This document shows positions 48,677 to 58,578 of a stretch of 64,000 nucleotides of DNA, in pieces (the stretch's first letter is position 1; every line of letters begins with the position of its first letter). The notes under the pieces are model-generated. The model ran no database searches and was not told the origin of the DNA. It saw only the letters and a program-made list of their open reading frames with translations. Location: NCBI GenBank assembly GCA_020622085.1, contig JAHRYM010000001.1:1053117-1117116 (forward strand), in the 5' to 3' direction. A program made the translations under genes and the position numbers. The DNA comes from Paracoccaceae bacterium (lineage in GTDB: Bacteria > Pseudomonadota > Alphaproteobacteria > Rhodobacterales > Rhodobacteraceae).

Positions 48677-49852
48677 ATGACAGACTGGAAGACGCGCACG
48701 AAACTGATCCACTCCGGCATCCGCCGCAGCCAGTATGGCGAGATGTCGGAAGCGATCTTCCTGACCCAGGGCTTCGCCTATGACACCGCCGAACAGGCCG
48801 AGGCGCGGTTCATCCAGGCCGGGCCGGATGAATTCATCTATGCCCGCTACGGCAACCCGACGGTGCGGATGTTCGAGGAACGCATCGCCGCCATCGAAGG
48901 GACCGAAGATGCCTTTGCCACCGCCAGCGGCATGGCGGCGGTGAACGGCGCGCTGACCTCGCTTGTGAAGGCGGGCGATCATGTCGTTGCGGCGCGTGCG
49001 CTGTTCGGGTCGTGCCTTTACATCCTTGACCTGCTGGCGCGCTTCGGCGTCGAGGTGACGCTGGTCGATGGCACCGACCTTGACCAGTGGCGCGCCGCCG
49101 TCCGCCCCGGCACCAAATGCGTCTTCCTGGAAAGCGTCTCGAACCCGACGCTTGAGGTCATCGACATCCGCGGCGTCTGCGAGATCGCCCATGTCCATGG
49201 CGCGATCGTGGTGGTCGACAACGTCTTTGCCACGCCCACCTATTCGCGCGCCGTGGAACTGGGGGCCGATGTGGTCGTCTATTCGACCACCAAGCACATC
49301 GACGGCGGCGGGCGCTGTCTGGGCGGCGTGGTCTGCGCCAGCCGGGATTATATCCGCAAGGTGCTGGAACCCTACATGAAGCACACGGGTGCTGCGATGT
49401 CGCCCTTCAATGCCTGGGTCATGCTCAAGGGGATGGAGACGCTTGACCTGCGGGTGCGCGCCCAGACCGAGGCGGCGCTTGCCGTGGCAAAGGCGCTGGA
49501 AGGCCATCCCAAGGTCGCGGCCGTCAGCTATCCGGGCCTGACCTCGCATCCGCATCACGCGCTGGCGATGGAACAGATGGGCGCGGGCGGCACGGTCGTC
49601 ACCTTCGATCTGGCGGGCGGCAAGGATGCGGCGTTCCGGTTCCTGAATGCATTGGAAATCGTGACGATCTCGAACAACCTGGGCGATGCGAAGTCGATCA
49701 TCACCCACCCCGCGACCACCACCCACCAGCGCCTGCCGGCCGACCAGAAGGTGCTTCTGGGCATCACGCCGGGGCTGGTGCGGCTGTCGCTGGGGCTTGA
49801 GGATCAGGGCGACCTGCTGGCCGACCTGCTGGGCGCACTTGACGCGGCCTGA
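48677..49852 (+). CDS. metZ: O-succinylhomoserine sulfhydrylase
   Basis: A 391-aa PLP enzyme making homocysteine from an O-acylhomoserine and sulfide. It begins DWKTRTKLIHSGIRRSQYGE; PLP-site blocks are ATASGMAAVNGAL, LESVSNPTLEVIDI, VDNVFATPT and the Schiff-base Lys in YSTTKHIDGGGR. ACGGAGG precedes ATG 48677. MetZ rather than MetY is chosen from the N-terminus and length. Controlled by the SAM-II riboswitch upstream. Confidence 0.93.
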   Translation: MTDWKTRTKLIHSGIRRSQYGEMSEAIFLTQGFAYDTAEQAEARFIQAGPDEFIYARYGNPTVRMFEERIAAIEGTEDAFATASGMAAVNGALTSLVKAGDHVVAARALFGSCLYILDLLARFGVEVTLVDGTDLDQWRAAVRPGTKCVFLESVSNPTLEVIDIRGVCEIAHVHGAIVVVDNVFATPTYSRAVELGADVVVYSTTKHIDGGGRCLGGVVCASRDYIRKVLEPYMKHTGAAMSPFNAWVMLKGMETLDLRVRAQTEAALAVAKALEGHPKVAAVSYPGLTSHPHHALAMEQMGAGGTVVTFDLAGGKDAAFRFLNALEIVTISNNLGDAKSIITHPATTTHQRLPADQKVLLGITPGLVRLSLGLEDQGDLLADLLGALDAA

Positions 49853-49898
49853 CCCCGCCAGTCAATGAAACCTTGACCGGGGCCGCCGCTCCGGTCAG

Positions 49899-50966
49899 AT
49901 GGCGTCCACCATGATCCCAGCCGAAAAACTCGACCAGATCCTTCGCCGCTTCGATTTTCTGGAAGCGAAGCTTTCCGCCGGGCCGTCGCCGGACGAGATC
50001 GCCGCCCTGTCGCGCGAATATGCCGACCTGAAGCCGGTCGTGGCCGAGATCGCCGCCTGGCGCCAGGCCGAGGCCGATCTGGCCGAGGCCGAGGCGATGC
50101 TGTCCGACCCGGAAATGCGCGCGCTGGCCGAGGATGAGATCCCGGCGCTGAAAGCGCGCATCCCGGAAATGGAACAGGCGCTGCAAGTGGCGCTGCTGCC
50201 CAAGGACGCCGCCGACGCGCGCCCCGCGATCCTGGAAATCCGTCCCGGCACCGGGGGCGAGGAAGCGGCGCTGTTCGCCGGCGACCTTCTGCGCATGTAT
50301 CAGCGCTTTGCCGAAAGTCAGGGCTGGCGGTTCCAGCTCATGGAGCTGTCGGAAACCGAGCTTGGCGGCGTGAAGGAAGCCGTGGCCCGGATCGTGGGCG
50401 AAGGGGTGTTTGCGCGGCTGAAGTTCGAATCGGGCGTCCACCGCGTGCAGCGCGTGCCCGAAACCGAAGCGGGGGGGCGCATCCATACCTCGGCCGCGAC
50501 CGTTGCGGTCCTGCCCGAGGCCGAAGAGGTCGACATCGAGATCCCTGCCACCGACATCCGCATCGACACGATGCGGGCAAGCGGCGCGGGCGGGCAGCAC
50601 GTCAACACGACCGATTCGGCGGTGCGGATCACCCACCTGCCGACCGGGATCGTGGTGACGAGCAGCGAGAAGTCCCAGCACCAGAACCGCGCCAACGCCA
50701 TGGCCGTCCTGCGCGCGCGGCTTTACGACATCGAACGCGGCCGCGCCGCCGCCGAACGCGCCGCCAGCCGGAAAAGCCAGGTCGGCAGCGGCGACCGCAG
50801 CGAACGGATCCGCACCTACAACTTCCCGCAAGGAAGGATGACCGACCACCGGATCAACCTGACGCTTTATTCCCTGTCGCAGATCATGGCGGGCGATCTG
50901 GGCGCGATCGTCGCGGCGCTGGTCGCGCAGGATCAGGCTGACCGCCTGGCCGAGATGGAGGCATGA
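49899..50966 (+). CDS. prfA: Peptide chain release factor 1
   Basis: A 355-aa factor reading UAA and UAG. The GGQ loop is in [19 protein letters not shown]; the codon-recognition PxT region and [25 protein letters not shown] are present. ATG 49899 or the one four codons on (MIPAEKL) may be used. Its stop overlaps prmC, whose product methylates the Gln of the GGQ motif. Confidence 0.97.
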   Translation: MASTMIPAEKLDQILRRFDFLEAKLSAGPSPDEIAALSREYADLKPVVAEIAAWRQAEADLAEAEAMLSDPEMRALAEDEIPALKARIPEMEQALQVALLPKDAADARPAILEIRPGTGGEEAALFAGDLLRMYQRFAESQGWRFQLMELSETELGGVKEAVARIVGEGVFARLKFESGVHRVQRVPETEAGGRIHTSAATVAVLPEAEEVDIEIPATDIRIDTMRASGAGGQHVNTTDSAVRITHLPTGIVVTSSEKSQHQNRANAMAVLRARLYDIERGRAAAERAASRKSQVGSGDRSERIRTYNFPQGRMTDHRINLTLYSLSQIMAGDLGAIVAALVAQDQADRLAEMEA

Positions 50967-51802
50967 CCCGCGCCGCGGTCGCGCTGCGCGACGCCACGCG
51001 CCGCCTGAACGAGGCGGGGATAGAGGACGCCCCGCGTGACGCCCGCCGTCTTCTGGCGCATGCGCTGGGCCTGGCCCCCGACCGGCTGACGTTGCACCTT
51101 CAGGACGAGATGGGGGCCGCCGCCAAGGCAGCCTTCGAGGCTGCCGTGACGGCCCGGCTGGCGCGCCAGCCGGTGGCCCAGATCACCGGCGAGCGCCTTT
51201 TCTGGGGCCGGAGCTTCCGCGTGACCCGCGACACACTCGACCCCCGGCCCGAAACCGAAACCCTGGTGGCCGAGGCGCTGTCGCTGCCCTTCACGCGCGT
51301 TCTTGACCTTGGGACCGGCACTGGCTGCATCCTCCTGAGCCTTTTGGCCGACCGACCGGAGGCAACGGGGCTTGGCGTCGATCTGTCGCCTTCGGCGCTC
51401 GCCGTGGCACGGGCCAACGCGGGCCGCCTGTCGGTTGCGGATCGCGCCGACTTTGCCTTGTCCGACTGGTTCGATGCGGTTTGCGGCCAGTTCGATCTGA
51501 TCGTCTCGAACCCGCCCTATATCGCCGCCGATGAAATGCCCTCACTTTCCCCCGACGTCCGCAACTGGGAACCGGAGCTGGCTCTGACCCCGGGCGGCGA
51601 CGGGTTGAATGCCTGCCGCCGCATCACGGCTGGCGTGGGCGCATATCTGGCCCCGGCCGGCCGCCTGATCGTCGAGATCGGGCCAAGCCAGGGCGCCGCC
51701 GTCGCCGCGATGTTCGCCCGTGCCGGCCTGCAGGCTGTGCGCATCCTGCCTGACCTTGATGGCCGCGACCGCTGCGTTGTGGGAACCAACGCGCCCTCCT
51801 GA
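50963..51802 (+). CDS. prmC: Release factor glutamine methyltransferase
   Basis: A 279-aa SAM enzyme methylating the GGQ glutamine of RF1 and RF2. [27 protein letters not shown], motif [17 protein letters not shown], and the catalytic [12 protein letters not shown] are clear. ATGA overlap with prfA. Confidence 0.96.
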   Translation: MTRAAVALRDATRRLNEAGIEDAPRDARRLLAHALGLAPDRLTLHLQDEMGAAAKAAFEAAVTARLARQPVAQITGERLFWGRSFRVTRDTLDPRPETETLVAEALSLPFTRVLDLGTGTGCILLSLLADRPEATGLGVDLSPSALAVARANAGRLSVADRADFALSDWFDAVCGQFDLIVSNPPYIAADEMPSLSPDVRNWEPELALTPGGDGLNACRRITAGVGAYLAPAGRLIVEIGPSQGAAVAAMFARAGLQAVRILPDLDGRDRCVVGTNAPS

Positions 51803-52058
51803 GCGTTGGCGGGGTCAAGGTGTCGCAGCAAGTCCGCAATCCGGCGGAATTGCGCGGGAAACATGTGCCGTCGCAAAGAATCCACTTGTCAGCGCGCCGG
51901 CCCCGTGATTATTCGCCATCTTGTGACGGGCAGGATTTTTCACGATTGCCCGCATGCCCAGCCACAAGATCCTTGGGATCCGCAAACTGGCCCTCAGGCC
52001 CGATGCGCGCCCCCGGCCGGGTAATCGCAGCCACAGAGCTCGGAAAAACGAAAAACCG

Positions 52059-53018
52059 ATGAGATCGTCAAAGTCCCGTTCGCGCAACAAGTCGAACCGC
52101 CAGCGTTCGATGGGCAATATCATCAACCGTGTGTTCGACAGTTCGGGCCCGGAAGGCAAGGTGCGCGGCACGCCGCAACAGATCATCGACAAATATCTGA
52201 TGCTGGCGCGTGATGCCCAGCTGGGCAATGATCGCGTGGCCGAGCAGAATTTCCTGCAGCACGCCGAACATTACACGCGCATGCTGGGCGAGGCTCAGGC
52301 GGAACTGCTGCGCGAACAGGCCGAACGCCAGCCCCAGCAGGGCGGCAACGGTGGGCAGGGTGGACAAGGCAGCCAAAGTGGTCAAAGTGGTCAAGGCGGG
52401 CTGGGCGGATCGGCGAGTGAACGCCTGACCCTGCGCGAGCCGTCGCGGCAGGACACACGTGCGCCGGGCGAAGACGAGCCGCAGCCCGATCTTCCCGCCT
52501 TCCTCACCGGTGCTTCGCGTGACGAAGGCTCGAATCTCGTGGATACACCGGAAGCGGCGCAAGGGTCCGAACCTTCGGATCGTCGCACCCGTCGGGATGA
52601 TGACCGGCCGGGCCGGGACCGGCAGTTCGAGCGGCAGGGTGACCGCCACGGCGGCGAACGGCGCGACCGCAATGAACGCCGCCCGCGGCCCGACCGCGAC
52701 GAGCGCAAGGAGCGCGCGGGCAACGCGCCGGCCTCCTCGGAGGGGGGATCCCCGGACCGGGTGCTCACTGAGCCGCCTGCATCGGCCGAAAGGGCGCCTC
52801 GGCCCCAGCCTCAGAACCAGACGCTGTCGCAATCGCCGGCCCCGGCATCGGACCTGTTCCAGCAGCCCGCCACTGACGCCCATGCGGCGCCCGGGAAGGA
52901 AGGGCCGGCAACCACCGGGCCGCTGCCAGAGGCCGAAGCCAAGCCGGCCCGCGCTCCGCGCAAACCGCGTGCGCCCAAGGCCACGAAACCCGCTGCGGAA
53001 GATCCGGGCGACGCCTGA
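52059..53018 (+). CDS. DUF4167 protein with long disordered tail
   Basis: A 319-aa protein. Residues 1-20 are Ser/Arg/Lys rich; residues about 17-80 carry the conserved DUF4167 segment (SMGNIINRVFDSSGPEGKVRG, then PQQIIDKYLMLARDAQLGNDRVAEQNFLQHAEHYTRM). After that comes a Gly/Gln stretch, charged Arg/Asp/Glu blocks and a Pro/Ala/Lys end, all probably disordered. The basic ends suggest nucleic-acid contact. Steady neighbour of prfA-prmC in alphaproteobacteria; function unknown. ATG 52059 has only a weak ribosome site (CGGAAAA). The 256-bp gap upstream holds CGGGCA/TGCCCG arms at 51927-51952. Confidence 0.88.
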   Translation: MRSSKSRSRNKSNRQRSMGNIINRVFDSSGPEGKVRGTPQQIIDKYLMLARDAQLGNDRVAEQNFLQHAEHYTRMLGEAQAELLREQAERQPQQGGNGGQGGQGSQSGQSGQGGLGGSASERLTLREPSRQDTRAPGEDEPQPDLPAFLTGASRDEGSNLVDTPEAAQGSEPSDRRTRRDDDRPGRDRQFERQGDRHGGERRDRNERRPRPDRDERKERAGNAPASSEGGSPDRVLTEPPASAERAPRPQPQNQTLSQSPAPASDLFQQPATDAHAAPGKEGPATTGPLPEAEAKPARAPRKPRAPKATKPAAEDPGDA

Positions 53019-53084
53019 TATCACCTGGCCCCGGGCCGTGGACCTGCATCCAAGGCGCGCGTATGCGAGGCGCGCGCTTCTGCG

Positions 53085-53927
53085 TCAGGCGCCGGCCACG
53101 ATCCTTGCCAGCGCGCAGAAATGCTCGATGTCGATTTCCTCGGCCCGTGATGTCGGAGCGATCCCGGCCGCCAGGAGCTTGTCCTCGATCGCCGGCGCCA
53201 CGCCCTTCAGGCTTGCGCGCAGCATCTTGCGGCGCTGGTTGAAGCCGGCTGCGACGATGCGGCCCAACACCGCCGGATCGGCGGGAAAGCGCGGTTCGGG
53301 CAGCGCAGTCAGATGCACGACGGCCGAATGGATCTTCGGCGGCGGCGTGAAGGCTTCGGGGGGCAACGTCATCACCACCCGCGCATCGCAGCGCCACTGG
53401 GCAAGGATCGCCAGACGACCATAGGCCTTCGACCCGGGCTTCGCCACGATCCGCTCGGCCACTTCCTTCTGGAACATCAGCGTGAGGCTTGTCCAGACCG
53501 GCGGCCAGACGGCGGGCGTCAGCCAGCGCACCAGAAGCTCGGTCCCGACGTTGTAGGGCAGGTTGGCCACCACCCTGACGGGCGGCATCAGATGCGCGAG
53601 CGGATCAACCTCCAGTGCATCGCCATTGATCACCTCGAGCCGCCCCGGATAGGCGGCGGCAATTTCGGCCAGCGCGGGCAGGCAGCGCGCGTCCTTCTCT
53701 ACCGCCAGCACGCGCCGCGCGCCTTCGGCCAGCAACCCGCGCGTGAGCCCGCCCGGCCCGGGGCCAACCTCCAGCACGTCCGATCCGGCCAGGTCCCCGG
53801 CCGCGCGCGCGATCTTTGCCGTCAGGTTCAGATCCAGGAGGAAGTTCTGCCCAAGCGCCTTCCTGGCCGAAAGACCATGCGTCGCAATCACCTCGCGCAG
53901 CGGGGGCAGGCCGTCGATCGTGCTCAT
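53085..53927 (-). CDS. rsmA: 16S rRNA dimethyladenosine transferase RsmA (KsgA)
   Basis: A 280-aa enzyme dimethylating A1518 and A1519 of 16S r[24 protein letters not shown], motif [26 protein letters not shown], catalytic [14 protein letters not shown] and [13 protein letters not shown] identify it. ATG 53927 chosen on family length. Last gene of the lptFGD-surA-pdxA-rsmA run, with a palindrome in the gap to pdxA. Confidence 0.96.
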   Translation of the reverse strand: MSTIDGLPPLREVIATHGLSARKALGQNFLLDLNLTAKIARAAGDLAGSDVLEVGPGPGGLTRGLLAEGARRVLAVEKDARCLPALAEIAAAYPGRLEVINGDALEVDPLAHLMPPVRVVANLPYNVGTELLVRWLTPAVWPPVWTSLTLMFQKEVAERIVAKPGSKAYGRLAILAQWRCDARVVMTLPPEAFTPPPKIHSAVVHLTALPEPRFPADPAVLGRIVAAGFNQRRKMLRASLKGVAPAIEDKLLAAGIAPTSRAEEIDIEHFCALARIVAGA

Positions 53928-53945
53928 GGGTTTCTCTTTTGCGGA

Positions 53946-54003
53946 AAATACTCCCGCCGGAGGCTCCGACGGCAACCACCTGCCGCCTCCGGCGGGAGTA
54001 TTT
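53946..54003. repeat. Perfect 19-bp palindrome arms between pdxA and rsmA
   Basis: AAATACTCCCGCCGGAGGC (53946-53964) and GCCTCCGGCGGGAGTATTT (53985-54003) around a 20-nt loop that itself contains GGC/GCC. The flanks extend the symmetry imperfectly to about 53932 and 54016 (TTCTC-TTTTGC and GCAAAGAAGAA). A related half-motif occurs at 16950-16970. It can act as a terminator or attenuator on either strand. Confidence 0.85.
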
Positions 54004-54024
54004 GCGCAAAGAAGAACATGGCGG

Positions 54025-55026
54025 TCACGTTCCGATCGCCGCCGACTGCGCGCAGCGGCGGGCCATGCGCAGTGCGGCAATCAGGCTTGAAGGATCGGCC
54101 ATGTCGCGGCCTGCGATGTCGAAGGCGGTGCCATGGTCGGGCGAGGTGCGGATGAACGGCAGGCCCAGCGTCAGGTTGACGCCGCCGGCAAAGTCGATGG
54201 TCTTGATCGGGATCAGCGCCTGGTCGTGATACATGCAGAGCGCGGCATCATAGCGGGCGCGGGCGGCGGCATGGAACATCGTGTCCGCCGACAGAGGCCC
54301 CGAAAGCACGAAGCGTTCGTCACGGAGTGCAGCGATCACGGGGCGGATCACGTCGATTTCCTCGTGCCCCATGGTTCCGCCTTCGCCGGCATGGGGATTG
54401 AGCCCGGCGATCGCCAGCCGTGGCCTGACGATGCCGAAATCGCGTCGAAGCGCCGCATCGGTGATGCGGATGGTGCGTTCCAGAAGATCAGCCGTCAGGG
54501 CCGCTGGAACGTCGGCCAGCGGGATATGGATCGTCACCGGCACGACGCGGAGATCCTCGCAGGCCAGCATCATCACCACATGTTCAACCCCTGCCAGATG
54601 GGCAAGATATTCGGTATGCCCCGGGAAGGCGAAGCCTGCACCATCCTTCAGTGCCTTCTTGTGGATCGGCGCGGTGCAGAGCGCCGCCGCGAGACCGCGC
54701 CTTACCAGATCGACGCCGCGGGCGATCACCTCGATCACGGACGCCGCGTTTTCCGCGCTGGGTTCGCCCGCCCGTGCCGGGGCGGGGAAGTCGTGGCGCA
54801 GCACCGGCAGGGTGTCGACCGCGACATCGCGGCACTGCTCCGGCCCCTCGATCGCGGCCCAGCGGCTGCCGGGCGGCAGGTGAGCGGGATCGCCGATCCA
54901 GAAGAAGGGAACATCATGGCCAAGCGCGCGGCGCGCCTTTACCGCCAGTTCCGGCCCGATGCCCGAAGGCTCGCCACAGGTCAGCGCGATTGGCGGCAGC
55001 GGCTCAGGGGCGGCGGATGAGGGCAT
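54025..55026 (-). CDS. pdxA: 4-hydroxythreonine-4-phosphate dehydrogenase
   Basis: A 333-aa enzyme of pyridoxal phosphate synthesis. [45 protein letters not shown] with metal-binding His, [16 protein letters not shown] and [14 protein letters not shown] are characteristic. ATG 55026 overlaps the end of surA by 23 bases. The surA-pdxA-rsmA order is conserved in proteobacteria. Confidence 0.96.
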   Translation of the reverse strand: MPSSAAPEPLPPIALTCGEPSGIGPELAVKARRALGHDVPFFWIGDPAHLPPGSRWAAIEGPEQCRDVAVDTLPVLRHDFPAPARAGEPSAENAASVIEVIARGVDLVRRGLAAALCTAPIHKKALKDGAGFAFPGHTEYLAHLAGVEHVVMMLACEDLRVVPVTIHIPLADVPAALTADLLERTIRITDAALRRDFGIVRPRLAIAGLNPHAGEGGTMGHEEIDVIRPVIAALRDERFVLSGPLSADTMFHAAARARYDAALCMYHDQALIPIKTIDFAGGVNLTLGLPFIRTSPDHGTAFDIAGRDMADPSSLIAALRMARRCAQSAAIGT

Positions 55027-56323
55027 TGGCCTGGAGTTCGGCAAGATAGGCATCGGCCGCGTCGCCGAGCTTGCGGTTCAGAAGTTCGGCCCGCACCGTG
55101 TCGCGCGAGGGGCCCTTGGCAAAGCCCGCGTCCTCGTTGATGCGCGGCGCCTGCGGATCGGGGGCACTCTTCGGCGCCGGCGCCTCGAGAGCCTGGATTG
55201 CGGTCCGCTTGCACAGCATGAGGAGGACCAGGGCATTGCCGCGCACGATGGCCGTCGATGCCTCGCCTTCGTCGAGCTTGGCCAGTTCGCCGGCAACATC
55301 CCGCGGCACGTTGCGCAGGGCGGCGGTCTTGCGCTGAAGCTGGTTCGCAGGCAGGCCCCGCGCCGCCGAGTAGAGCATGTCGCAGTTGTCGGCGCGGCCA
55401 AGGATCCGCGCGGCTTCGGTGCGGGCATCAGGGCTGTTGCCGCCGGGAATCAGTAGTTCGGCATAATCGACGGTGATCTGGCCGGGGTCGACCTTGTCCG
55501 TGCCGTCTTTCAGGCCCCGCAGCTGGAAGACCGCGATTCCTTCGGGGATCCGCACCGGCTGGGTGATTTCGCCCGGGCGCATCTGGGTCAGGGGGCCGCG
55601 AACCTCGGGCGGCAGGTTCGTGAGCGGAATCCATCCGATCTGGCCGCCGGCATCACGCGAAGGAGCCGAGGAATACTTGTGCGCAAGCCCCGCAAATTCG
55701 GCCTGCGACATCCCGCCGGCCGACAGTTCTCGCGCCCGCCGGCTGGCAAGGTGGCCATATTTGCCGGTCATCGGCAGGATGATTTCGGAAACGAGAACCT
55801 GCGGCCCGGCGCCCCGGTTCTCGGTGACCGACAGCGCGCGGTCGATGTCGGCTTCCGAAACCGTGAGTTTATCCGCGTATTTCGCCCGGATCACCTCGCG
55901 CCATACAAGGCCTGCCTCGACGAAGTCGCGGAAGGTCTCGGCCTCGACACCGCCCTGGGCAAGGGCCTCGACGAACTGATCGGCCGTCAGGTTCGCGCGT
56001 GAGGCGAATTCGGTCATGCCGGTCTTGATCTGGTCGGGAGTTGCGCGGATGCCCGTCTGTCGGGCAGCGTCAAGGCGCAGGCGATCCTCGATCAATCCCT
56101 TCTCGGCCTCGGCCCGCGGGTCGCCCGGGGCACCGAGAAGTTCCATGAAGCGCGCGCGCTGGTCGATCTCGAAGTTCGAGATCGCGCGGTCATTGACGTA
56201 AAGCGCCGCCGCATAGGCATTGCCCTGCGCAAAGGCCGCGGGCTGCGGCAGGCCGAAGCTCAGCACTGATGCAAGGCACAGGGCCGATAGGCGGGTCACA
56301 AGGCGGGAGGGTCTGATCATCAT
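55004..56323 (-). CDS. surA: Periplasmic chaperone/peptidyl-prolyl isomerase SurA
   Basis: A 439-aa protein with signal peptide (LSALCLASVLSFGLPQPAAFA), a SurA N-terminal domain (LYVNDRAISNFEIDQRARFMELL) and one parvulin domain (QVLVSEIILPM, then KYSSAPSRDAGGQIGWIPLTNLPPEV and RIPEGIAVFQLRG). It escorts outer-membrane proteins such as LptD to BamA, both encoded in this window. Confidence 0.93.
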   Translation of the reverse strand: MMIRPSRLVTRLSALCLASVLSFGLPQPAAFAQGNAYAAALYVNDRAISNFEIDQRARFMELLGAPGDPRAEAEKGLIEDRLRLDAARQTGIRATPDQIKTGMTEFASRANLTADQFVEALAQGGVEAETFRDFVEAGLVWREVIRAKYADKLTVSEADIDRALSVTENRGAGPQVLVSEIILPMTGKYGHLASRRARELSAGGMSQAEFAGLAHKYSSAPSRDAGGQIGWIPLTNLPPEVRGPLTQMRPGEITQPVRIPEGIAVFQLRGLKDGTDKVDPGQITVDYAELLIPGGNSPDARTEAARILGRADNCDMLYSAARGLPANQLQRKTAALRNVPRDVAGELAKLDEGEASTAIVRGNALVLLMLCKRTAIQALEAPAPKSAPDPQAPRINEDAGFAKGPSRDTVRAELLNRKLGDAADAYLAELQANALIRRP

Positions 56324-56385
56324 CTGTCCGTCTGCTCGTGGTCGTGTCGCACTGGCGGCGGGCCGCCAGCGGGTTTGTCGGCAGC

Positions 56386-58578
56386 CTATCGCGCACAGGC
56401 CCGGCGATAGCTGCGGCCATCCTTGCCGGTTCCGAAGCCGTTCAACACCACCGACAGATCGAAATCCGTTGTCGGCTGCACACTAGTCGAGGATGTGAAA
56501 CGACGCGAGAGGGAAAGATCGAGCGTTACGCATTCGTTGCTGTAGCCCAGCCCGAGGCCCGCGCGCGTTGCGCGTTCGGCGGTGAAGTCGTAGCGGCCCT
56601 CGGCCATGGCCCGCCAGCCGGGTCTGACTTCCCAGCCAGCGTCGAAGGCCAGTTCCGACGTTGCCTCCGGGCGCGACTCGGTCGGGTCGGCCACCATCCA
56701 GATATAGCTTGCGCCCGCCTGGAGGCGCGGATCGGCATAGGCCACGCGAAGTTCGTTCTTGGTGAATTCGAACCGGTCGTCAAAAAGCGCGCGGTCGGTC
56801 AGCGACAGGCGGTCGCCCCGGGTGATCTGGCTGGCGATGATCCAGTCCGACATCTTGCCCGCAAGGCCGGAGCCGTCGCTGAACTGACCCAGATCCTCGG
56901 TCCGCAGCACCCGGCCGGCCGTGACGCCGAAGGACCAGCCGTCGGGGTCGTAGCGGGTCCAGTTGACGCCGACATTGGCGCGAAAGCCGCGTTCCACCGC
57001 ATCGGCCCCCGGAAAGCGGCTGAGTGAAAACAGGTTGCCCTCATCCAGCTCGACCAGCAGGCTGTCCTCGTTCGGGACGTTCGTGTTGCGGTCGGGCGCC
57101 CAGACCAGTTGCACGATCGGCTCGATGATCTGGGTGGCGCCGCCGGCTTTGCCACTGCGCATCCAGGGCCAGCGCAGTTCGACCGCGGTGACGGGTGTCA
57201 CCCGGGTCACACTGCCCGGATAGGCGGCATCCTGCCCGATCGCATAGACATCCGCCGTGGCCGCCAGCAGGCCCGAGACCACAAGCCCGCCTTCGCCGAT
57301 CCAGTTGCGGCGCCAGTCGGCACGGGCGGTCAGGCGGGCCATGTCGCGCCCGTCGGCTACTCCGTCGCCGTTTGCGTCGAAGGCCAGCGTCGAGGCGCGG
57401 CGGTGGCTGTGGGTCTGGAGCGTGAACCCGCCCTGTCCGCCAAGGATTTCCGGCCGGAAGCGGCGATGGAAGGTCATATCCGTGATCAGCGTCGGCAGAA
57501 CCGAGTTGTCCTCGCCCGTGCGCAGCGAATTGTAGTTTCCAAGGCCCGCGAAGAAGGTCTCGTTGCGCCGCGTCCGCTCGATCCTGAAGCCGCTGAGCAG
57601 GCGGTCCTTGTCGGTGATGCCGTAGTCCAGCAGGTAGGACGGGTCGGACACAAGCTCGATCCCGAAGCTCAGGCGGAAATCGCGTGGCAGGTCGAAGGTG
57701 CCGGTGCCGAACAGATAGCCGCGGGTGCCGTCGGGGCGTATCCGGTCGTGCGAGAGCGATCCGTCGAACTGGATCTCGCCCGTGGCAAAGGCCTGACGAT
57801 AGCGCCCGGCCAGGCTGCGGCCGTCCTTGGTGGTCACATAGGGCGTGAGTGTCAGGTCGCGGCTATCCCCGATGGCGAAGAAATAGGGCATCTTCAACCC
57901 AACCCCCAGCGCCGAGGTCGAGCGGACCGAGGGCACCAGAAAACCTGTCGCACGATCGAGCGTCGGGTCAGGCATCCGCAGGTGCGGGATGTAGAACACC
58001 GGAACGCCCGCAATTCGGAACTGGGCATTGTCGAAGTAGAGCTGGCGCTCCTGCTGGTCATGGACGACGCGCCGGGCGCGGATTTCCCAAAGCGGCGTCG
58101 GGTTGCCGGCGCAGACCTGGCAGCTTGAGGCAACAACCCTCGACATGCGCGTGAAGCGGCCCGAGACCCGCGCCAGTTCGTTCGCCGCGATCTGGAGCTG
58201 GCCATCCAGCACCACGCGGGCCGATTGCAGCACGCCCTCGCGCAGGTCGCTCGACAAAAGCGCGCTGTCGGCGATCATCGTCGATCCCGAGGCATCGGTC
58301 AGCGTGATCGGGCCTTCGATGTCAAGCCGGTCGGTTTTCTGGTCATAGACCATCCGCGCGGCCCGCAGGCGCGCCCCCTTGTAAAGGGCCTCGACCGTGC
58401 CTTCGGCAACCAGCCTGTCGTTGCCGCTGATATAGATGCGGTCGGCGACAAGGGTCGCGCGGTCTTGTGCCAGGCCCGGCGTCGTGCAGGCCAGCATCAG
58501 GACAAGCGCCATCGCCATCGCCCGGCCCCTTCCGGCGCGGGTTTCCTTGGGCGAGGGGGCGGGGTGCCGGCGAAACAT
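56386..58578 (-). CDS. lptD: LPS assembly protein LptD
   Basis: A 730-aa outer-membrane protein inserting LPS into the outer leaflet with LptE. Signal peptide AMAMALVLMLACTTPGLA; an OstA/beta-jellyroll part begins ATLVADRIYISGNDRLVAEGTVE; the barrel (DUF3769/OstA_C) follows VFYIPHLRMPDPTLDRATGFLVPS. Cys pairs at SSCQVCAGNP and near the C-terminus could form the interdomain disulfides. Its start shares a base with the lptG stop. Confidence 0.94.
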   Translation of the reverse strand: MFRRHPAPSPKETRAGRGRAMAMALVLMLACTTPGLAQDRATLVADRIYISGNDRLVAEGTVEALYKGARLRAARMVYDQKTDRLDIEGPITLTDASGSTMIADSALLSSDLREGVLQSARVVLDGQLQIAANELARVSGRFTRMSRVVASSCQVCAGNPTPLWEIRARRVVHDQQERQLYFDNAQFRIAGVPVFYIPHLRMPDPTLDRATGFLVPSVRSTSALGVGLKMPYFFAIGDSRDLTLTPYVTTKDGRSLAGRYRQAFATGEIQFDGSLSHDRIRPDGTRGYLFGTGTFDLPRDFRLSFGIELVSDPSYLLDYGITDKDRLLSGFRIERTRRNETFFAGLGNYNSLRTGEDNSVLPTLITDMTFHRRFRPEILGGQGGFTLQTHSHRRASTLAFDANGDGVADGRDMARLTARADWRRNWIGEGGLVVSGLLAATADVYAIGQDAAYPGSVTRVTPVTAVELRWPWMRSGKAGGATQIIEPIVQLVWAPDRNTNVPNEDSLLVELDEGNLFSLSRFPGADAVERGFRANVGVNWTRYDPDGWSFGVTAGRVLRTEDLGQFSDGSGLAGKMSDWIIASQITRGDRLSLTDRALFDDRFEFTKNELRVAYADPRLQAGASYIWMVADPTESRPEATSELAFDAGWEVRPGWRAMAEGRYDFTAERATRAGLGLGYSNECVTLDLSLSRRFTSSTSVQPTTDFDLSVVLNGFGTGKDGRSYRRACAR

